DNA of 49,117 bases from Acinetobacter sp. Ver3 (GCF_000632455.1 NZ_JFYL01000018.1:1-49117), one strand, 5' to 3'; shown: positions 32,422 to 43,368, counted from the stretch's first letter. Translations and numbers: made by a program. The notes: a model not told the origin generated them from the letters alone.

Positions 32422-35361
32422 ATGACCGTAGATGTTACTGAAACCATTCAAAACACCGTTCATCCCGCGTTTCAGTTGGTACGTCAACATCATGTAGCCG
32501 CACTCGATATATTAGTTTCAGAATACCGTCATAAAGAAACTGACGCTGTGCATTTTCATCTAGCAACTGAACATGATGAAAATGTTTTTTTAGTTGCTTT
32601 CCGTACACAACCGATGGATTCAAAAGGCGAAGCACACATTCTTGAGCATACTGCATTATGTGGTTCTGAAAAATTTCCTGTACGTGATCCATTCTTTTTG
32701 ATGATCCGTCGTTCTCTAAATACGTTTATGAACGCATTTACAGCTGCCGATTGGACAGCTTATCCATTTGCGACACAGAATAAAAAAGATTTCCAAAACT
32801 TACTTTCCGTCTATTTGGATGCAGCATTTGCAGCCAATTTAAACCCTTTGGATTTCGCTCAAGAAGGTATCCGAATTGAGTTGGAGAATGGTGAGCCTGT
32901 TTACAAGGGTGTGGTTTTTAATGAAATGAAAGGTGCAATGAGTTCACCTTCAGATCAGTTATATCACCAACTTGCTCATCATTTATTCCCTAAAACGACT
33001 TACCACTATAATTCAGGTGGTGATCCGAAGGATATTCCTGATTTGACTTACGAAGAGTTAGTCAGTTTCTATAAGTCACATTATCATCCAAGTAATGCTA
33101 TTTTCATGACTTTTGGTAATCAATCTGCCTATGAGTTACAAGAGCAGTTTGAAACTTTAGCGTTATCTAAGTTTAAGAAAGGTCAAACCTTATATTCGAC
33201 ACCAGAACAGCGTTTAGAAGCGCCTATTGAGGTGACAGAGACTTACGCGGTAGATGCTGAAGATTTGAAAGATAAAACCTACCATGTACTGGCATGGTTA
33301 CTTCCTGAATCTAGTGATATTCAACTTCGTTTAGGCTTACGTTTGGCTGAAGGGATCTTATTGGAAGATTCTGCTTCACCATTACGTCACTATTTAGAAA
33401 CGTGTGGTTATGCTCAATCTACAGGACCAATTTTAGGTCTTGATGATTCTAACTATGAAATGACTTTCTACTGCGGTATTCAAGGTTCAAATCCTGAACA
33501 TGCAGAAACATTCAAAAACGGTGTGTTGAATGTGCTGAACGAGGTTGCCTCGAAGCCTGTAGATCAGTCATTGGTTGATGCGATTTTGCATCAAATTGAA
33601 TTACACCAACGAGAAATTGGTGGAGATGGCACGCCTTATGGTCTAAGCCTCATCCTCAATGGTTTAAGCAGTGCAATTCATCATAATGATCCAATACATG
33701 TTTGGGATGTAGATTCGACTATTGAGCAAGTGAAAGAGCAGTTGAAAGACCCAATGTGGTTGCCTAATCTGATCAAGACCCACTTAATTGATAATCCGCA
33801 TCGTGTACAGATGACGCTTGTACCAGATGCGAATAAGTCGAAATTAGAGGCTGAAGCAGAAAAACAGCGTTTAGCTGATATAGGCGCACGCTTAACAGAT
33901 GCTGAAAAAGCGGAAATTGTACGCCAAACTGAGGCATTAAATGAAAGACAGGCGACTCCTGATAACTTAGATTTATTGCCGAAAGTTGGTCTAGAAGATA
34001 TACCCGCTGAGCTTCCAGTCGTTCAAGGTCAATTGCGAGAAATCATTTCTAATAACTTAGATACACCACTGAACTTATACCATGCTGGTACTAATGGAAT
34101 TTATTATCAACAAGTGATTATTCAAATTCCTGATCAAGTCGTGAAATCACCATATTTTAACTTGCTCTCAGTGCTCATGGGGGAAGTCGGTGCAGGTGAA
34201 TATCATTATTTAGAATTACAGCAATTACAAACAGCGGTAAGTGGTGGCCTTGGGATGGGGGCATCTCTACGTAGCAAAGTTGATGATAAAGGTAAAATTA
34301 GCGCATTTTTAACGCTGACAACAAAATCGCTTGCCCACAAACTAGATACGATTCAATTGTTAAAATTGGCATTTGAAAAACTACGTTTTGATGAAAAGGA
34401 TCGTATTATTGAACTCTTACAACAACGTAAGACGCGTTGGGCATCCCGTTTGTCTGGTTCTGGACATAGCTATGCCATGCAGATCGCTTCTCGTAATATG
34501 AGTGCATTGGCATTACGTGATTATAATAATACTGGCTTAGGTGCGCTTAATTGGTTGAGCGAGCTTGTTCAAAGCATCGAAACAGATGAGCAAGCTTATG
34601 CGCACCTCATTGAAGAGCTGCAAAATATTCACCGTTTGTTGTTACTCGCGCCTAAACAGTTCCTACTGGTCTGTGAAGAGCAGCAGTCTGAACGTTTAAT
34701 TGAAGAAATTCAACATGTTTGGGATAAACTTGAAGTGAATCGTGAACCAGTGCGTCTTGCTGAAGTTAATTTTGAACAAACACAAAATGACGAAGCATGG
34801 CTGATTCAATCCAATGTCCAATTCTGTGCTTCTGCTTATTCAGCAGTTGAAGTTTCTCATCCGGACGCAGCACCGTTAATGGTGCTTGCGGGTTATCTAC
34901 GAAATGGTTTCCTACACAGTGCAATCCGTGAAAAAGGAGGCGCTTATGGTGGTGGTGCAAGCTATGATGGCAATGCTTGTGCATTTAGATTCTATAGTTA
35001 TCGTGATCCACGTTTAGCAGAAACTTTCCAAGATTTTGAAGCAAGTATTGATTGGTTATTGAATACTGAACAAAAACCACACCAACTTGAAGAAGCGATT
35101 CTTGGTCTTGTATCGAGCATGGATAAGCCAGGTTCTCCAGCAGGTGAAGCAATTACTGCATGTTATGCACTATTGCATGGACGTACGCCTCAATTCAGAA
35201 AAACTTTACGAGAGCGTTTGCTCAATGTAACGTTAGATGATCTAAAACGTGTAGCAGAAACGTATTTAGTGAACCAAAAACCAACGAAGGCTGTTGTAGC
35301 ACCAATGGCTAAAAAAGAGCAACTTGCAGAACTTGGATTTGCAATAAAACAAGTGAATTAA
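32422..35361 (+). CDS. M16C peptidase, presequence protease (PreP)-like
   Basis: A 979-residue zinc peptidase of the insulinase clan. The inverted zinc motif HILEH stands in AHILEHTALCGSEKFPVRDPF near residue 75, with the third ligand Glu in FNEMKGAMSSPSDQLYHQL. The M16C-associated domain lies in the middle, and the C-terminal repeat has the Arg/Tyr-type IREKGGAYGGGASY motif. Length and order match PreP/Cym1-type enzymes, which degrade short unstructured peptides in a closed chamber. There is no signal peptide, so it is cytoplasmic. AAGGAG precedes the ATG; a TATAAT lies at 32379-32384. pldA follows by 22 bases. Confidence 0.93.
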   Translation: MTVDVTETIQNTVHPAFQLVRQHHVAALDILVSEYRHKETDAVHFHLATEHDENVFLVAFRTQPMDSKGEAHILEHTALCGSEKFPVRDPFFLMIRRSLNTFMNAFTAADWTAYPFATQNKKDFQNLLSVYLDAAFAANLNPLDFAQEGIRIELENGEPVYKGVVFNEMKGAMSSPSDQLYHQLAHHLFPKTTYHYNSGGDPKDIPDLTYEELVSFYKSHYHPSNAIFMTFGNQSAYELQEQFETLALSKFKKGQTLYSTPEQRLEAPIEVTETYAVDAEDLKDKTYHVLAWLLPESSDIQLRLGLRLAEGILLEDSASPLRHYLETCGYAQSTGPILGLDDSNYEMTFYCGIQGSNPEHAETFKNGVLNVLNEVASKPVDQSLVDAILHQIELHQREIGGDGTPYGLSLILNGLSSAIHHNDPIHVWDVDSTIEQVKEQLKDPMWLPNLIKTHLIDNPHRVQMTLVPDANKSKLEAEAEKQRLADIGARLTDAEKAEIVRQTEALNERQATPDNLDLLPKVGLEDIPAELPVVQGQLREIISNNLDTPLNLYHAGTNGIYYQQVIIQIPDQVVKSPYFNLLSVLMGEVGAGEYHYLELQQLQTAVSGGLGMGASLRSKVDDKGKISAFLTLTTKSLAHKLDTIQLLKLAFEKLRFDEKDRIIELLQQRKTRWASRLSGSGHSYAMQIASRNMSALALRDYNNTGLGALNWLSELVQSIETDEQAYAHLIEELQNIHRLLLLAPKQFLLVCEEQQSERLIEEIQHVWDKLEVNREPVRLAEVNFEQTQNDEAWLIQSNVQFCASAYSAVEVSHPDAAPLMVLAGYLRNGFLHSAIREKGGAYGGGASYDGNACAFRFYSYRDPRLAETFQDFEASIDWLLNTEQKPHQLEEAILGLVSSMDKPGSPAGEAITACYALLHGRTPQFRKTLRERLLNVTLDDLKRVAETYLVNQKPTKAVVAPMAKKEQLAELGFAIKQVN

Positions 35362-35383
35362 AATTAAAAATGGGGCTTAGTCA

Positions 35384-36526
35384 ATGCGAAATAGAATAAA
35401 ACGTTCACCAATATGGTTGGGTGTGTCGTCGTTTATGTGTTTGCCTATACAGACTGTTTGGGCAACAGATGTGGTACCAGCGAATCCAGCGTCACCACAA
35501 GCGTGCGTTGCACTTGATTCAAATGCAGAGCGTTTAGCCTGTTATGATGCATTGTTCAAAGCCCCTGAACTTGAGCAACCTGCGTATGTTTCTGAGCGTC
35601 AGGCCGCGCGTGAAATACCAGCACCGCAGGTTGAACCTCAGGATTTAAAGTCTAAAATTGAGCAAAAAGTTGAAAACTTGTTTTCGGTGGAAGGTCCTGT
35701 AATTACACCAAATTCATCGTTGCTTGATAAACGATGGGAATTGGCTGAAGACAGTAAATTAGGTACTTGGAATATCCGTGCACATCAACCTGTGTATTTG
35801 CTTCCTGCATTTTGGACGTCTGATAAGAACGAATTTCCGACAAGTTTAAATCCAGACAATTCTGTTAAAGAAGATCAAAATTTAAAGTCTTTAGAGTCTA
35901 AGTTTCAAATTTCACTGAAAACCAAAGCTGTTGAAAACTTAATCGGGAATAATGGCGATATTTGGTTGGGTTATACCCAGTCATCTCGTTGGCAGGTTTA
36001 CAACTCTGAAGAATCACGACCATTTCGTGAAACGAATTATGAACCTGAAGCAAGTATTGTGTTTAGAACCAACTATGAATTTTTAGGTTTAAATGGTCGC
36101 TTACTCGGTTTAACGCTGAATCATCAATCAAATGGACGTTCGGATCCTTTATCACGTAGTTGGAACCGTGTGATGCTGAACTTAGGATTTGAGCGTGATA
36201 ATTTCGCTATGATGATTCGACCTTGGTATCGAATCGAAGAAGATTTCAATGATGATAACAATCCTGACATTAAAAACTATATTGGTCGTGGTGATTTAAC
36301 GACTTTTTACCGTTGGAATGATCATGATTTTAGTTTGATGTTAAGACATTCACTTAAGGGTGGGGATGATTCTCGAGGAGCTGTTCAATTTGATTGGGCA
36401 TTCCCAATCAGTGGGAAACTTAGAGGTCATTTTCAATTATTCGATGGGTATGGTGAGAGTTTGATTGATTATAATCATCGTGCTACCTATGCGGGTATTG
36501 GCGTCTCTTTAATGAATGCTTTCTAA
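35384..36526 (+). CDS. pldA: outer membrane phospholipase A (OMPLA)
   Basis: A 380-residue outer membrane phospholipase A1/A2. The catalytic His and Ser are in LNHQSNGRSDPLSRSWNR, with the Asn downstream (ENFNDDNNPDIKNY region is the calcium-side loop). The 12-stranded barrel ends in FLGV-like strands and a terminal Phe (SLMNAF). Before the barrel there is a signal peptide (MCLPIQTVWA-TD) and an N-terminal extension with CVALDSNAERLACYDALF, a small Cys-bearing motif seen in several envelope proteins. It degrades phospholipids misplaced in the outer leaflet. It lies 22 bases after the M16C gene, possibly cotranscribed. Confidence 0.92.
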   Translation: MRNRIKRSPIWLGVSSFMCLPIQTVWATDVVPANPASPQACVALDSNAERLACYDALFKAPELEQPAYVSERQAAREIPAPQVEPQDLKSKIEQKVENLFSVEGPVITPNSSLLDKRWELAEDSKLGTWNIRAHQPVYLLPAFWTSDKNEFPTSLNPDNSVKEDQNLKSLESKFQISLKTKAVENLIGNNGDIWLGYTQSSRWQVYNSEESRPFRETNYEPEASIVFRTNYEFLGLNGRLLGLTLNHQSNGRSDPLSRSWNRVMLNLGFERDNFAMMIRPWYRIEEDFNDDNNPDIKNYIGRGDLTTFYRWNDHDFSLMLRHSLKGGDDSRGAVQFDWAFPISGKLRGHFQLFDGYGESLIDYNHRATYAGIGVSLMNAF

Positions 36527-36530
36527 ATAA

Positions 36531-36558
36531 AAAAACCACGCTTAGGCGTGGTTTTTTT
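36531..36558. terminator. bidirectional rho-independent terminator
   Basis: CCACGC-ttag-GCGTGG with A5 and T7 tracts, between the convergent pldA gene and the end of the leucine catabolic operon. Confidence 0.9.
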
Positions 36559-36565
36559 AGCGATC

Positions 36566-37201
36566 TTAATTCGATTGAATTAGGGGAACACCAGTCACTT
36601 TCTGTATCTCATCAAAGGTGACGTCATGAGCCAGTTCTATCAGTTTTACCCCTTGAGGCGTGATATCCAAGACCCCTAGATCTGTGATCACGCGATGAAC
36701 GACTGCTTTACCTGTAAGAGGCAGTGAACATTCCGGAACAATTTTTGGGGTGCCATCTTTGGCACAATGTTCCATCAGCACGACGACTTTTTGTACGCCA
36801 GCCACCAAATCCATTGCTCCACCCATACCTTTGACTTTTTTCCCTGGAATCATCCAATTCGCAAGATCACCTTGCTCAGAGACTTCCATAGCGCCAAGTA
36901 TAGCTATATTCACATGCCCACCACGGATCATGGCAAATGAATCTGCACTGGAAAAGAATGCAGCGCCTGCTCGCGCCGTAACAGTTTGCTTACCCGCATT
37001 AATCAGGTCAGCATCTACGGTTTCTTTTGTTGGAAATTCACCAATTCCCAGCAAACCATTTTCAGATTGGAGCCAAACATTGATGTTTTCAGGAATGTAG
37101 TTCGCAACCAATGTTGGCAATCCAATCCCTAAATTGACATAAAATCCATCTTCGAGTTCCAAGGCAGCTCGTTGTGCCATTTCATTACGCGTCCATGCCA
37201 T
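36566..37201 (-). CDS. scoB: 3-oxoacid CoA-transferase subunit B
   Basis: The B subunit of a two-subunit CoA-transferase that activates acetoacetate with succinyl-CoA. At 211 residues it has the usual size. The catalytic glutamate is in [12 protein letters not shown], and [16 protein letters not shown] and [16 protein letters not shown] are typical. Its start is three bases after the scoA stop. As last gene of the operon it converts the acetoacetate made by HMG-CoA lyase into acetoacetyl-CoA for thiolysis. The thiolase is not in this window. Confidence 0.93.
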   Translation of the reverse strand: MAWTRNEMAQRAALELEDGFYVNLGIGLPTLVANYIPENINVWLQSENGLLGIGEFPTKETVDADLINAGKQTVTARAGAAFFSSADSFAMIRGGHVNIAILGAMEVSEQGDLANWMIPGKKVKGMGGAMDLVAGVQKVVVLMEHCAKDGTPKIVPECSLPLTGKAVVHRVITDLGVLDITPQGVKLIELAHDVTFDEIQKVTGVPLIQSN

Positions 37202-37204
37202 AAC

Positions 37205-37909
37205 TTATGCCTCCGCCTTTAAGGTCATTTGTTCGATTCTTTTTTCTGGTGTGGTGTTAAGAACGATACGATTTACATAAATACCGGGTAAATGTATTGA
37301 ATCGGGATCGAGCTCACCGATCTCTACAATTTCCTCAACTTCAGCGACTGTAATTTTCCCAGCCATCGCACAAACGGGATTAAAATTTTGAGCTGTTTTC
37401 CTAAAGATTAGGTTACCTGCCTTATCTGCTTTATACGCTTTGACCAAAGCGACATCTGCAGTTAAAGAGGGTTCTAAAATATATTCTTTACCATTGAACT
37501 CACGTACTTCTTTACCTTCTGCAATCAACGTACCTACGCCTGTTTGGGTGAAAAATGCAGGAATCCCAGCTCCACCAGCACGGAGTTTTTCAGCCAAAGT
37601 GCCTTGAGGGGTTAGCTCGACTTCAAGTTCACCATTTAAGTATTGTCGCTCAAATTCTTTATTTTCTCCGACATAGGACGAGATCATTTTTTTAATTTGT
37701 TTTGTTTCGAGTAATAATCCCAAACCAAAACCATCTATACCCGCATTGTTTGAAATACAAGTCAGCTCTTTAGCTCCTGTTTGTTTCAGGGCAGCAATCA
37801 AAGCCTCAGGAATACCGCATAAGCCAAAACCGCCAACAGCTAAGGTTTGACCATCTTGAATAATATCGTTCAGTGCACTTTCAGCACTTTCATACACTTT
37901 GTTCGTCAT
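37205..37909 (-). CDS. scoA: 3-oxoacid CoA-transferase subunit A
   Basis: The A subunit of the CoA-transferase, about 234 residues. Family motifs are [28 protein letters not shown] and [19 protein letters not shown] 37909 is chosen because GAGG lies six bases upstream; an open frame to 37921 starts inside that site. It is 78 bases downstream of the HMG-CoA lyase gene and three bases before scoB. With scoB it completes leucine breakdown to acetoacetyl-CoA. Confidence 0.93.
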   Translation of the reverse strand: MTNKVYESAESALNDIIQDGQTLAVGGFGLCGIPEALIAALKQTGAKELTCISNNAGIDGFGLGLLLETKQIKKMISSYVGENKEFERQYLNGELEVELTPQGTLAEKLRAGGAGIPAFFTQTGVGTLIAEGKEVREFNGKEYILEPSLTADVALVKAYKADKAGNLIFRKTAQNFNPVCAMAGKITVAEVEEIVEIGELDPDSIHLPGIYVNRIVLNTTPEKRIEQMTLKAEA

Positions 37910-37987
37910 TGAACACCTCATTGTATTTTTATTTTGTTCATCATGAATCAGCTTCTGATCTTCATCTTTTCATAATGCTGATACGTA

Positions 37988-38923
37988 CTAAGCACATTTT
38001 TTTTGCCAATACGCATTGGCATAGTTAGATGGATTATTTCGTTGCAAAACTTGACTAATGTTACGACTCGCAAGCATCAGGGCATCTAGGTCAATGCCAG
38101 TCTCATAGCCCATATTGGACAAGAGATAAAATAAGTCTTCAGTGGATACATTACCCGAAGCACCTTTGGCATAAGGACAACCGCCAAGTCCTGCAATCGA
38201 TGAGTCAAATATGCGGATGCCTTGTGTCAGTGATTGATAGATATTGGCAATTGCCATGCCGTAGGTATTGTGAAAATGGCCTGCTAAAAGTTGTGGTTCA
38301 ATTCGTTCCAAACATGCATTCCAAACTTTGGAAACACGATCAGGTGTAGCTGTGCCGATGGTTTCACCCAAGGATACTTCGTAGCAACCTAGATCAATTA
38401 ACTTTGCACTGACTTCAGCAACCTTAGATGGATCAATTGGACCTTCATAAGGGCAGTCGACGATACATGAAACGTATCCGCGTACTTTAATATCATGTTG
38501 TTGAGCAAGTTGTAATACATCAGCAAACTTCTCAAAGCTTTCCTCAATTGAACAATTTATATTCTTTTGAGTGAAGCTTTCAGAAGCAGCGGTGAAAACC
38601 GCAACTTCTTTACAACCTACAGCTAAAGCTGACTCAAAACCCTTAAGGTTTGGTGTCAGTAAGCTGAACTGGATATCTTCATCATGTGGTAGGCTGGCAT
38701 AGAGTTGATCACTTTCTGCCATTTGAGGTACCCACTTTGCAGATACACAAGAACCGACTTCGATATTCTTCAAACCAGTTTTCATCAAATCAAGAATAAG
38801 ATTGCGTCTGTCTTCGAATGTTAAGGGTGTTTTTTCATTCTGAAGACCGTCACGAGGTCCAACTTCAACGATTTTCACAAAATTATCGTGATTTGGTGTG
38901 GTTTGATTGGTTGTTTTCATCAT
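37988..38923 (-). CDS. hydroxymethylglutaryl-CoA lyase
   Basis: Cleaves HMG-CoA to acetoacetate and acetyl-CoA, the last leucine-specific step. A 311-residue TIM-barrel enzyme with VEVGPRDGLQNEKTP at the N-terminus, DVVTPN-like SLLTPNLKGFESAL, HFHNTYGMAIANI (metal-binding His) and the signature GLGGCPYAKGASGN with the catalytic Cys. ATG 38923 overlaps the stop of the biotin-carboxylase gene (ATGA, four bases) with GAGGAG upstream, so the two are coupled. Often called LiuE or MvaB/HmgL. Confidence 0.95.
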   Translation of the reverse strand: MMKTTNQTTPNHDNFVKIVEVGPRDGLQNEKTPLTFEDRRNLILDLMKTGLKNIEVGSCVSAKWVPQMAESDQLYASLPHDEDIQFSLLTPNLKGFESALAVGCKEVAVFTAASESFTQKNINCSIEESFEKFADVLQLAQQHDIKVRGYVSCIVDCPYEGPIDPSKVAEVSAKLIDLGCYEVSLGETIGTATPDRVSKVWNACLERIEPQLLAGHFHNTYGMAIANIYQSLTQGIRIFDSSIAGLGGCPYAKGASGNVSTEDLFYLLSNMGYETGIDLDALMLASRNISQVLQRNNPSNYANAYWQKKCA

Positions 38924-40914
38924 GCCGCATTCTCCTCAGCAGCTTGAAACTCAACCAGCTCATCACCAGCTTTCACTTGATCACCTTGTTGGAAATAAGC
39001 TGCGACTACGACACCATCAAATGGTGCACGTATAGCGTATTCCATTTTCATTGCTTCTAACGTTAATAACACTTCATCTTTTTTTACACGTTGATTTGCT
39101 GAAACAAATACTTGTGTCACTGCACCCGGCATTGGCGCTTTTAGATTTGAGTCAGATGAGGATTGATCATCTGTATTAAAATTAGCTTTGATGAGTTCAA
39201 ATTTAAAAGTCTGCCCATTTTTAAAGAGGGTGACCGCATCATTGGTTTTTTTGAAACTGATTTTCTCTTGACCAAAAGAGGTATAGATTGCTATGAGACT
39301 TTCATTGAGCAACTGACCTGAGATAGCGTAGCTTTGGCCATCAAGCTGTGCTTCGAACCCTTGCGAAGTTGAGATAAATTCAACTTGATACGTTTGTCCG
39401 AGATGTTCAAGTTTTATCGGTGTACGAGCATCAACATTATTTCTCCAAAGGGGTTTTGCTTTCCAAACTGGATGGCTTGTACGCTTGGATTCATTTAACT
39501 GAGAATGCAGTTCAATAAATGCTGCTGTGACAATTGTTTCAGCCGAAGAAGGAGTAGTGGTTTTAAATAGGAACTCATCTTCACGCTGAATTAAATTAGT
39601 ATCTAGATTGGCATTTTTGAAAGAGTCACATGCCACTAAGCGATCTAAAAATGCAATATTGTTGCCTAAGCCTTCGACATGAAAGTGGCTCAAAGCATGA
39701 TGCATTTGGACGAGAGCTGCTTCACGGTTTTCTCCCCATACGATGAGTTTAGCAATCATTGGATCATAGAACGTTGTGATCTCATCACCTTGCACAATGC
39801 CACTATCAACACGGACACATTCATTTTGAGTCGGATAATGCAGATAATTAATTTTTCCAATTGCTGGAAGAAATCCTTTCTCTGGCTCTTCTGCATAAAC
39901 ACGAGCTTCAAGTGCATGACCATGAATTTTTAATTCTGACTGTTGTTTTGGCAAAGGTTCACCATAAGCAACACGTAATTGCCATTCAACCAAATCTTGT
40001 CCTGTGATCATTTCCGTCACAGGGTGTTCAACTTGAAGGCGAGTGTTCATTTCCATGAAGTAAGCTGTACCATCTTGCTCAACAATGAACTCAACCGTTC
40101 CAGCACCGACATAGTCTACTGCTCGGGCAGCATTAATCGCAGCATCACGCATCGCTTCGAGTTTAACTTCAGCCATTTTAGGGGCTGGGGCTTCTTCTAG
40201 GACTTTTTGGTGACGGCGCTGCACAGAGCAATCTCGTTCAAAGAGGTGAACATAATTGCCATGTTTGTCACCAAAAACTTGCACTTCAATATGACGAGGA
40301 TTGACAACATAACGTTCAATTAGAACGTCATCATTGCCAAAGCTTGATTTCGCTTCACTTTTGCATGAGTTCAGTGCAGAAAGAAAGTCTTCAGCATGCT
40401 CCACTAAGCGCATGCCTTTACCACCACCACCTGCACTGGCTTTAATCAGCACAGGATAGCCAATCTGATCAGCTTGTTGTTTAAGAAAATTCGCGTCTTG
40501 ATTGCTGCCATGATACCCAGGTGTGAGTGGTACACCTGCTTTTTCCATCAATGCTTTAGACGTTGCCTTTAAACCCATGGCTAAGATGGCAGCCACTGGA
40601 GGCCCTATAAAAGTAATGTTGTTTTTTTCACAGGCTTCAGCAAATTGATCATTTTCAGATAAGAAACCATAACCTGGATGGATGGCTTCCGCTCCAGTTT
40701 TTAGTGCAGCTTGAATAATACGATCTGCTTGTAAATAACTTTGTGCAGCAGGGGATTCACCAATATAAATGGCTTCATCTGCTAATTTAACATGCTGCGC
40801 TTGGGCATCTGCATCTGAGTAGACTGCAACCGTTGCGATACCTAATTTTTGTGCACTACGAATCACACGACATGCAATTTCGCCACGGTTTGCAATGAGA
40901 ATTTTTTTAAACAT
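38920..40914 (-). CDS. liuD: 3-methylcrotonyl-CoA carboxylase, biotin-carrying alpha subunit
   Basis: A 664-residue biotin carboxylase fused to a biotin carrier domain. The biotin carboxylase part has RGEIACRVIRSAQKLG, an ATP-grasp with KASAGGGGKGMRLVE and MEMNTRLQVEHPVTE. A linker domain follows, and the C-terminal BCCP domain has LTLEAMKMEYAI with the biotinylated Lys623. The neighbouring beta subunit, hydratase and dehydrogenase indicate methylcrotonyl-CoA rather than acetyl-, propionyl- or geranyl-CoA as substrate, although geranyl-CoA carboxylase is the near relative. AAGGAA precedes the ATG; liuC ends 13 bases before it. Confidence 0.93.
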   Translation of the reverse strand: MFKKILIANRGEIACRVIRSAQKLGIATVAVYSDADAQAQHVKLADEAIYIGESPAAQSYLQADRIIQAALKTGAEAIHPGYGFLSENDQFAEACEKNNITFIGPPVAAILAMGLKATSKALMEKAGVPLTPGYHGSNQDANFLKQQADQIGYPVLIKASAGGGGKGMRLVEHAEDFLSALNSCKSEAKSSFGNDDVLIERYVVNPRHIEVQVFGDKHGNYVHLFERDCSVQRRHQKVLEEAPAPKMAEVKLEAMRDAAINAARAVDYVGAGTVEFIVEQDGTAYFMEMNTRLQVEHPVTEMITGQDLVEWQLRVAYGEPLPKQQSELKIHGHALEARVYAEEPEKGFLPAIGKINYLHYPTQNECVRVDSGIVQGDEITTFYDPMIAKLIVWGENREAALVQMHHALSHFHVEGLGNNIAFLDRLVACDSFKNANLDTNLIQREDEFLFKTTTPSSAETIVTAAFIELHSQLNESKRTSHPVWKAKPLWRNNVDARTPIKLEHLGQTYQVEFISTSQGFEAQLDGQSYAISGQLLNESLIAIYTSFGQEKISFKKTNDAVTLFKNGQTFKFELIKANFNTDDQSSSDSNLKAPMPGAVTQVFVSANQRVKKDEVLLTLEAMKMEYAIRAPFDGVVVAAYFQQGDQVKAGDELVEFQAAEENAA

Positions 40915-40927
40915 ATTGAATTCCTTT

Positions 40928-41728
40928 TTATTGTTCTGCCGTTGCTTGAATCCATGCTGGGCTTTGTTTATTTAAAAAAGCAGTTAAGCCATTTTTGGCT
41001 TCATCACCTTGACGTACGTGCGCAATGTGTTGGGCGGTTTGAATCAGTAAATCTTCTGTGACTTCTTGATGATCAACTAAACGAATCAAAGACTTTGATG
41101 CAGCTTGAGCTTCAGGGCCACCAAGCAAAATTGCATCAATGATTTGCGATACGGTGGCATCCAACTGTTCTGGCTGACAAACTTCATGGACGAGACCAAT
41201 ATGCTTTGCTTGCTCTGCAGAAATACGTTCTGCGGTGAGAAAATATCGAGATGCTTGACGAGCACCGATCGCACGGATCACGTACGGACTAATCGTTGAA
41301 GGTGCTAAACCTAATCTCACTTCTGAAGTGGCAAACTTAGCATCAGTGGAAGCCACACAAATATCGCATGCTGAAGCAAGCCCCATGCCGCCGCCAAATG
41401 CAATACCATGGACACGTGCGATAGTCGGTTGTTTCAGCGAGGCTAAACTTTGTAACATTTTGGCAAGTTTCAAAGCATCTTCTTCATTTTCCACTTTTGA
41501 TGCTTGACCTGCTTGTTTCATCCAATTGAGGTCCGCACCTGCTGAAAAGCTTTTACCACGACCTGCCAAAACGACAACACGAACGTCATCATCAGCATTT
41601 AATGTTGTGAAACAGTGATTCAGCTCTTCTATCACTTGTGTATTGAATGCATTGTGTAATTCAGCACGATTAATCCAAACGTTCGCAACTTGGCGTTCAA
41701 TTTCAAGCTGTAAAAATTCATAACTCAT
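40928..41728 (-). CDS. liuC: methylglutaconyl-CoA hydratase
   Basis: An enoyl-CoA hydratase/isomerase family enzyme of 266 residues. The oxyanion hole is formed by GRGKSFSAGADLNWM and the GIAFGGGMGLASACD loop. It should hydrate 3-methylglutaconyl-CoA to HMG-CoA, because it lies between the two carboxylase subunits and upstream of HMG-CoA lyase. GGAG stands eight bases before the ATG. Gaps to its neighbours are 12 and 13 bases. Substrate assignment comes from context, as the family is broad. Confidence 0.9.
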   Translation of the reverse strand: MSYEFLQLEIERQVANVWINRAELHNAFNTQVIEELNHCFTTLNADDDVRVVVLAGRGKSFSAGADLNWMKQAGQASKVENEEDALKLAKMLQSLASLKQPTIARVHGIAFGGGMGLASACDICVASTDAKFATSEVRLGLAPSTISPYVIRAIGARQASRYFLTAERISAEQAKHIGLVHEVCQPEQLDATVSQIIDAILLGGPEAQAASKSLIRLVDHQEVTEDLLIQTAQHIAHVRQGDEAKNGLTAFLNKQSPAWIQATAEQ

Positions 41729-41740
41729 GTCATTTTCTCC

Positions 41741-43342
41741 TTACATGCGGAACACGCCGAACTGAGTTGGTTCAATTGGCGCATTCAATGCAGCAGCCAA
41801 ACTCAGTCCTAAGACATGACGTGATTCTGCTGGATCAATCACACCGTCATCCCATAAACGTGCAGATGCATAATAAGGGTGTCCTTGCTTTTCAAATTGA
41901 TCACGATAAGGTTGTTTGAATTGATCTTCTTCTTCAGCTGACCAAGTTTCACCACGTTGCTCAATTTGATCACGCTTAATCGTGGAGAGGACACTAGCAG
42001 CTTGTTCACCGCCCATCACGGAAATACGTGAATTCGGCCAAGTCCATAAGAAGCGAGGAGAATATGCTCGACCGCACATTCCATAGTTGCCTGCACCAAA
42101 AGAACCACCGACCACCAAGGTGATTTTAGGAACATTTGCGGTCGCTACTGCCATGACCAATTTGGCTCCATTTTTTGCAATACCTTCATTTTCATATTGG
42201 CGACCGACCATGAAACCGGTGATGTTTTGGATAAAGAGCAGTGGAATATTGCGTTGCGTACACAGTTCAATGAAATGCGCACCTTTCTGAGCAGACTCTG
42301 AAAATAAAATTCCGTTATTGGCAATGATTCCGACCTTCATGCCGTAGATAGATGCAAAACCTGTAATTAAGGTTGTACCAAAACGAGCTTTAAATTCATC
42401 AAGTCTTGAACCATCCACGATACGTGCAATCACTTCACGGATGTCAAAGGGTTTGCGTGAGTCACTCGGAATGACACCATAGAGTTCTTCAGCACTATAA
42501 AGTGGTTCTTCAATTTCTGTCTTAAATGCTTTCGGTTCGATATTTAGGTTTTGAACAATATTGTGTGCAATTTGAATTGCATGTTCATCACTTTCTGCAA
42601 GATGATCTGCGACACCAGATAAACGGGTATGAACATCGCCACCACCAAGGTCTTCAGCAGTCACCACTTCACCTGTTGCAGCTTTTACCAAAGGTGGACC
42701 ACCGAGGAAAATCGTACCTTGATTGCGGACAATAATTGTTTCATCGGACATGGCAGGGACATATGCGCCACCCGCAGTACAACTCCCCATAACCACGGCT
42801 ATTTGTGCAATACCTTTACTCGACATGCGTGCTTGGTTGTAAAAAATTCGTCCAAAATGATCGCGATCAGGGAATACTTCATCCTGCATTGGCAGAAATG
42901 CACCGCCTGAGTCGACCATATAAATACAAGGAAGATGATTTTGTTCAGCAATTTCTTGCGCACGTAAATGTTTTTTTACAGTTAAAGGATAATATGTCCC
43001 CCCTTTAACTGTTGCATCATTGGCAACGATCATGCAAGTCACACCATGCACTTGACCAATACCTGCAACCACACCTGCGGCTGGTACATCATCAGCATAA
43101 ACTTGATAAGCAGCGAGTTGACCAATTTCAAGAAAGGCAGTTCCTGCATCAATGAGTTGATCAATGCGCTCACGCGGTAATAATTTGCCACGTGCTAAAT
43201 GTTTCTGACGTGCTTTTTCTCCACCGCCTAAGGCAATGTTGTGAGCTTGTTTTTTTAAGTCTGCGACCAATTCAAGCATTGCAGCTTGATTGATTTTAAA
43301 CTCTTCACTACGTGGATTGATTTTGCTTTTAATTTCGTTCAT
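41741..43342 (-). CDS. liuB: 3-methylcrotonyl-CoA carboxylase beta subunit
   Basis: The 533-residue carboxyltransferase subunit. It has the acyl-CoA carboxylase pattern [48 protein letters not shown], the oxyanion segment [17 protein letters not shown] and [22 protein letters not shown] 43342 with AAGGAAG upstream is preferred to a TTG one codon earlier. It follows the dehydrogenase gene by 26 bases. Together with LiuD it forms the alpha6-beta6 type holoenzyme. Confidence 0.95.
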   Translation of the reverse strand: MNEIKSKINPRSEEFKINQAAMLELVADLKKQAHNIALGGGEKARQKHLARGKLLPRERIDQLIDAGTAFLEIGQLAAYQVYADDVPAAGVVAGIGQVHGVTCMIVANDATVKGGTYYPLTVKKHLRAQEIAEQNHLPCIYMVDSGGAFLPMQDEVFPDRDHFGRIFYNQARMSSKGIAQIAVVMGSCTAGGAYVPAMSDETIIVRNQGTIFLGGPPLVKAATGEVVTAEDLGGGDVHTRLSGVADHLAESDEHAIQIAHNIVQNLNIEPKAFKTEIEEPLYSAEELYGVIPSDSRKPFDIREVIARIVDGSRLDEFKARFGTTLITGFASIYGMKVGIIANNGILFSESAQKGAHFIELCTQRNIPLLFIQNITGFMVGRQYENEGIAKNGAKLVMAVATANVPKITLVVGGSFGAGNYGMCGRAYSPRFLWTWPNSRISVMGGEQAASVLSTIKRDQIEQRGETWSAEEEDQFKQPYRDQFEKQGHPYYASARLWDDGVIDPAESRHVLGLSLAAALNAPIEPTQFGVFRM

Positions 43343-43368
43343 CAATGACTTCCTTGTATTAACTTGAA

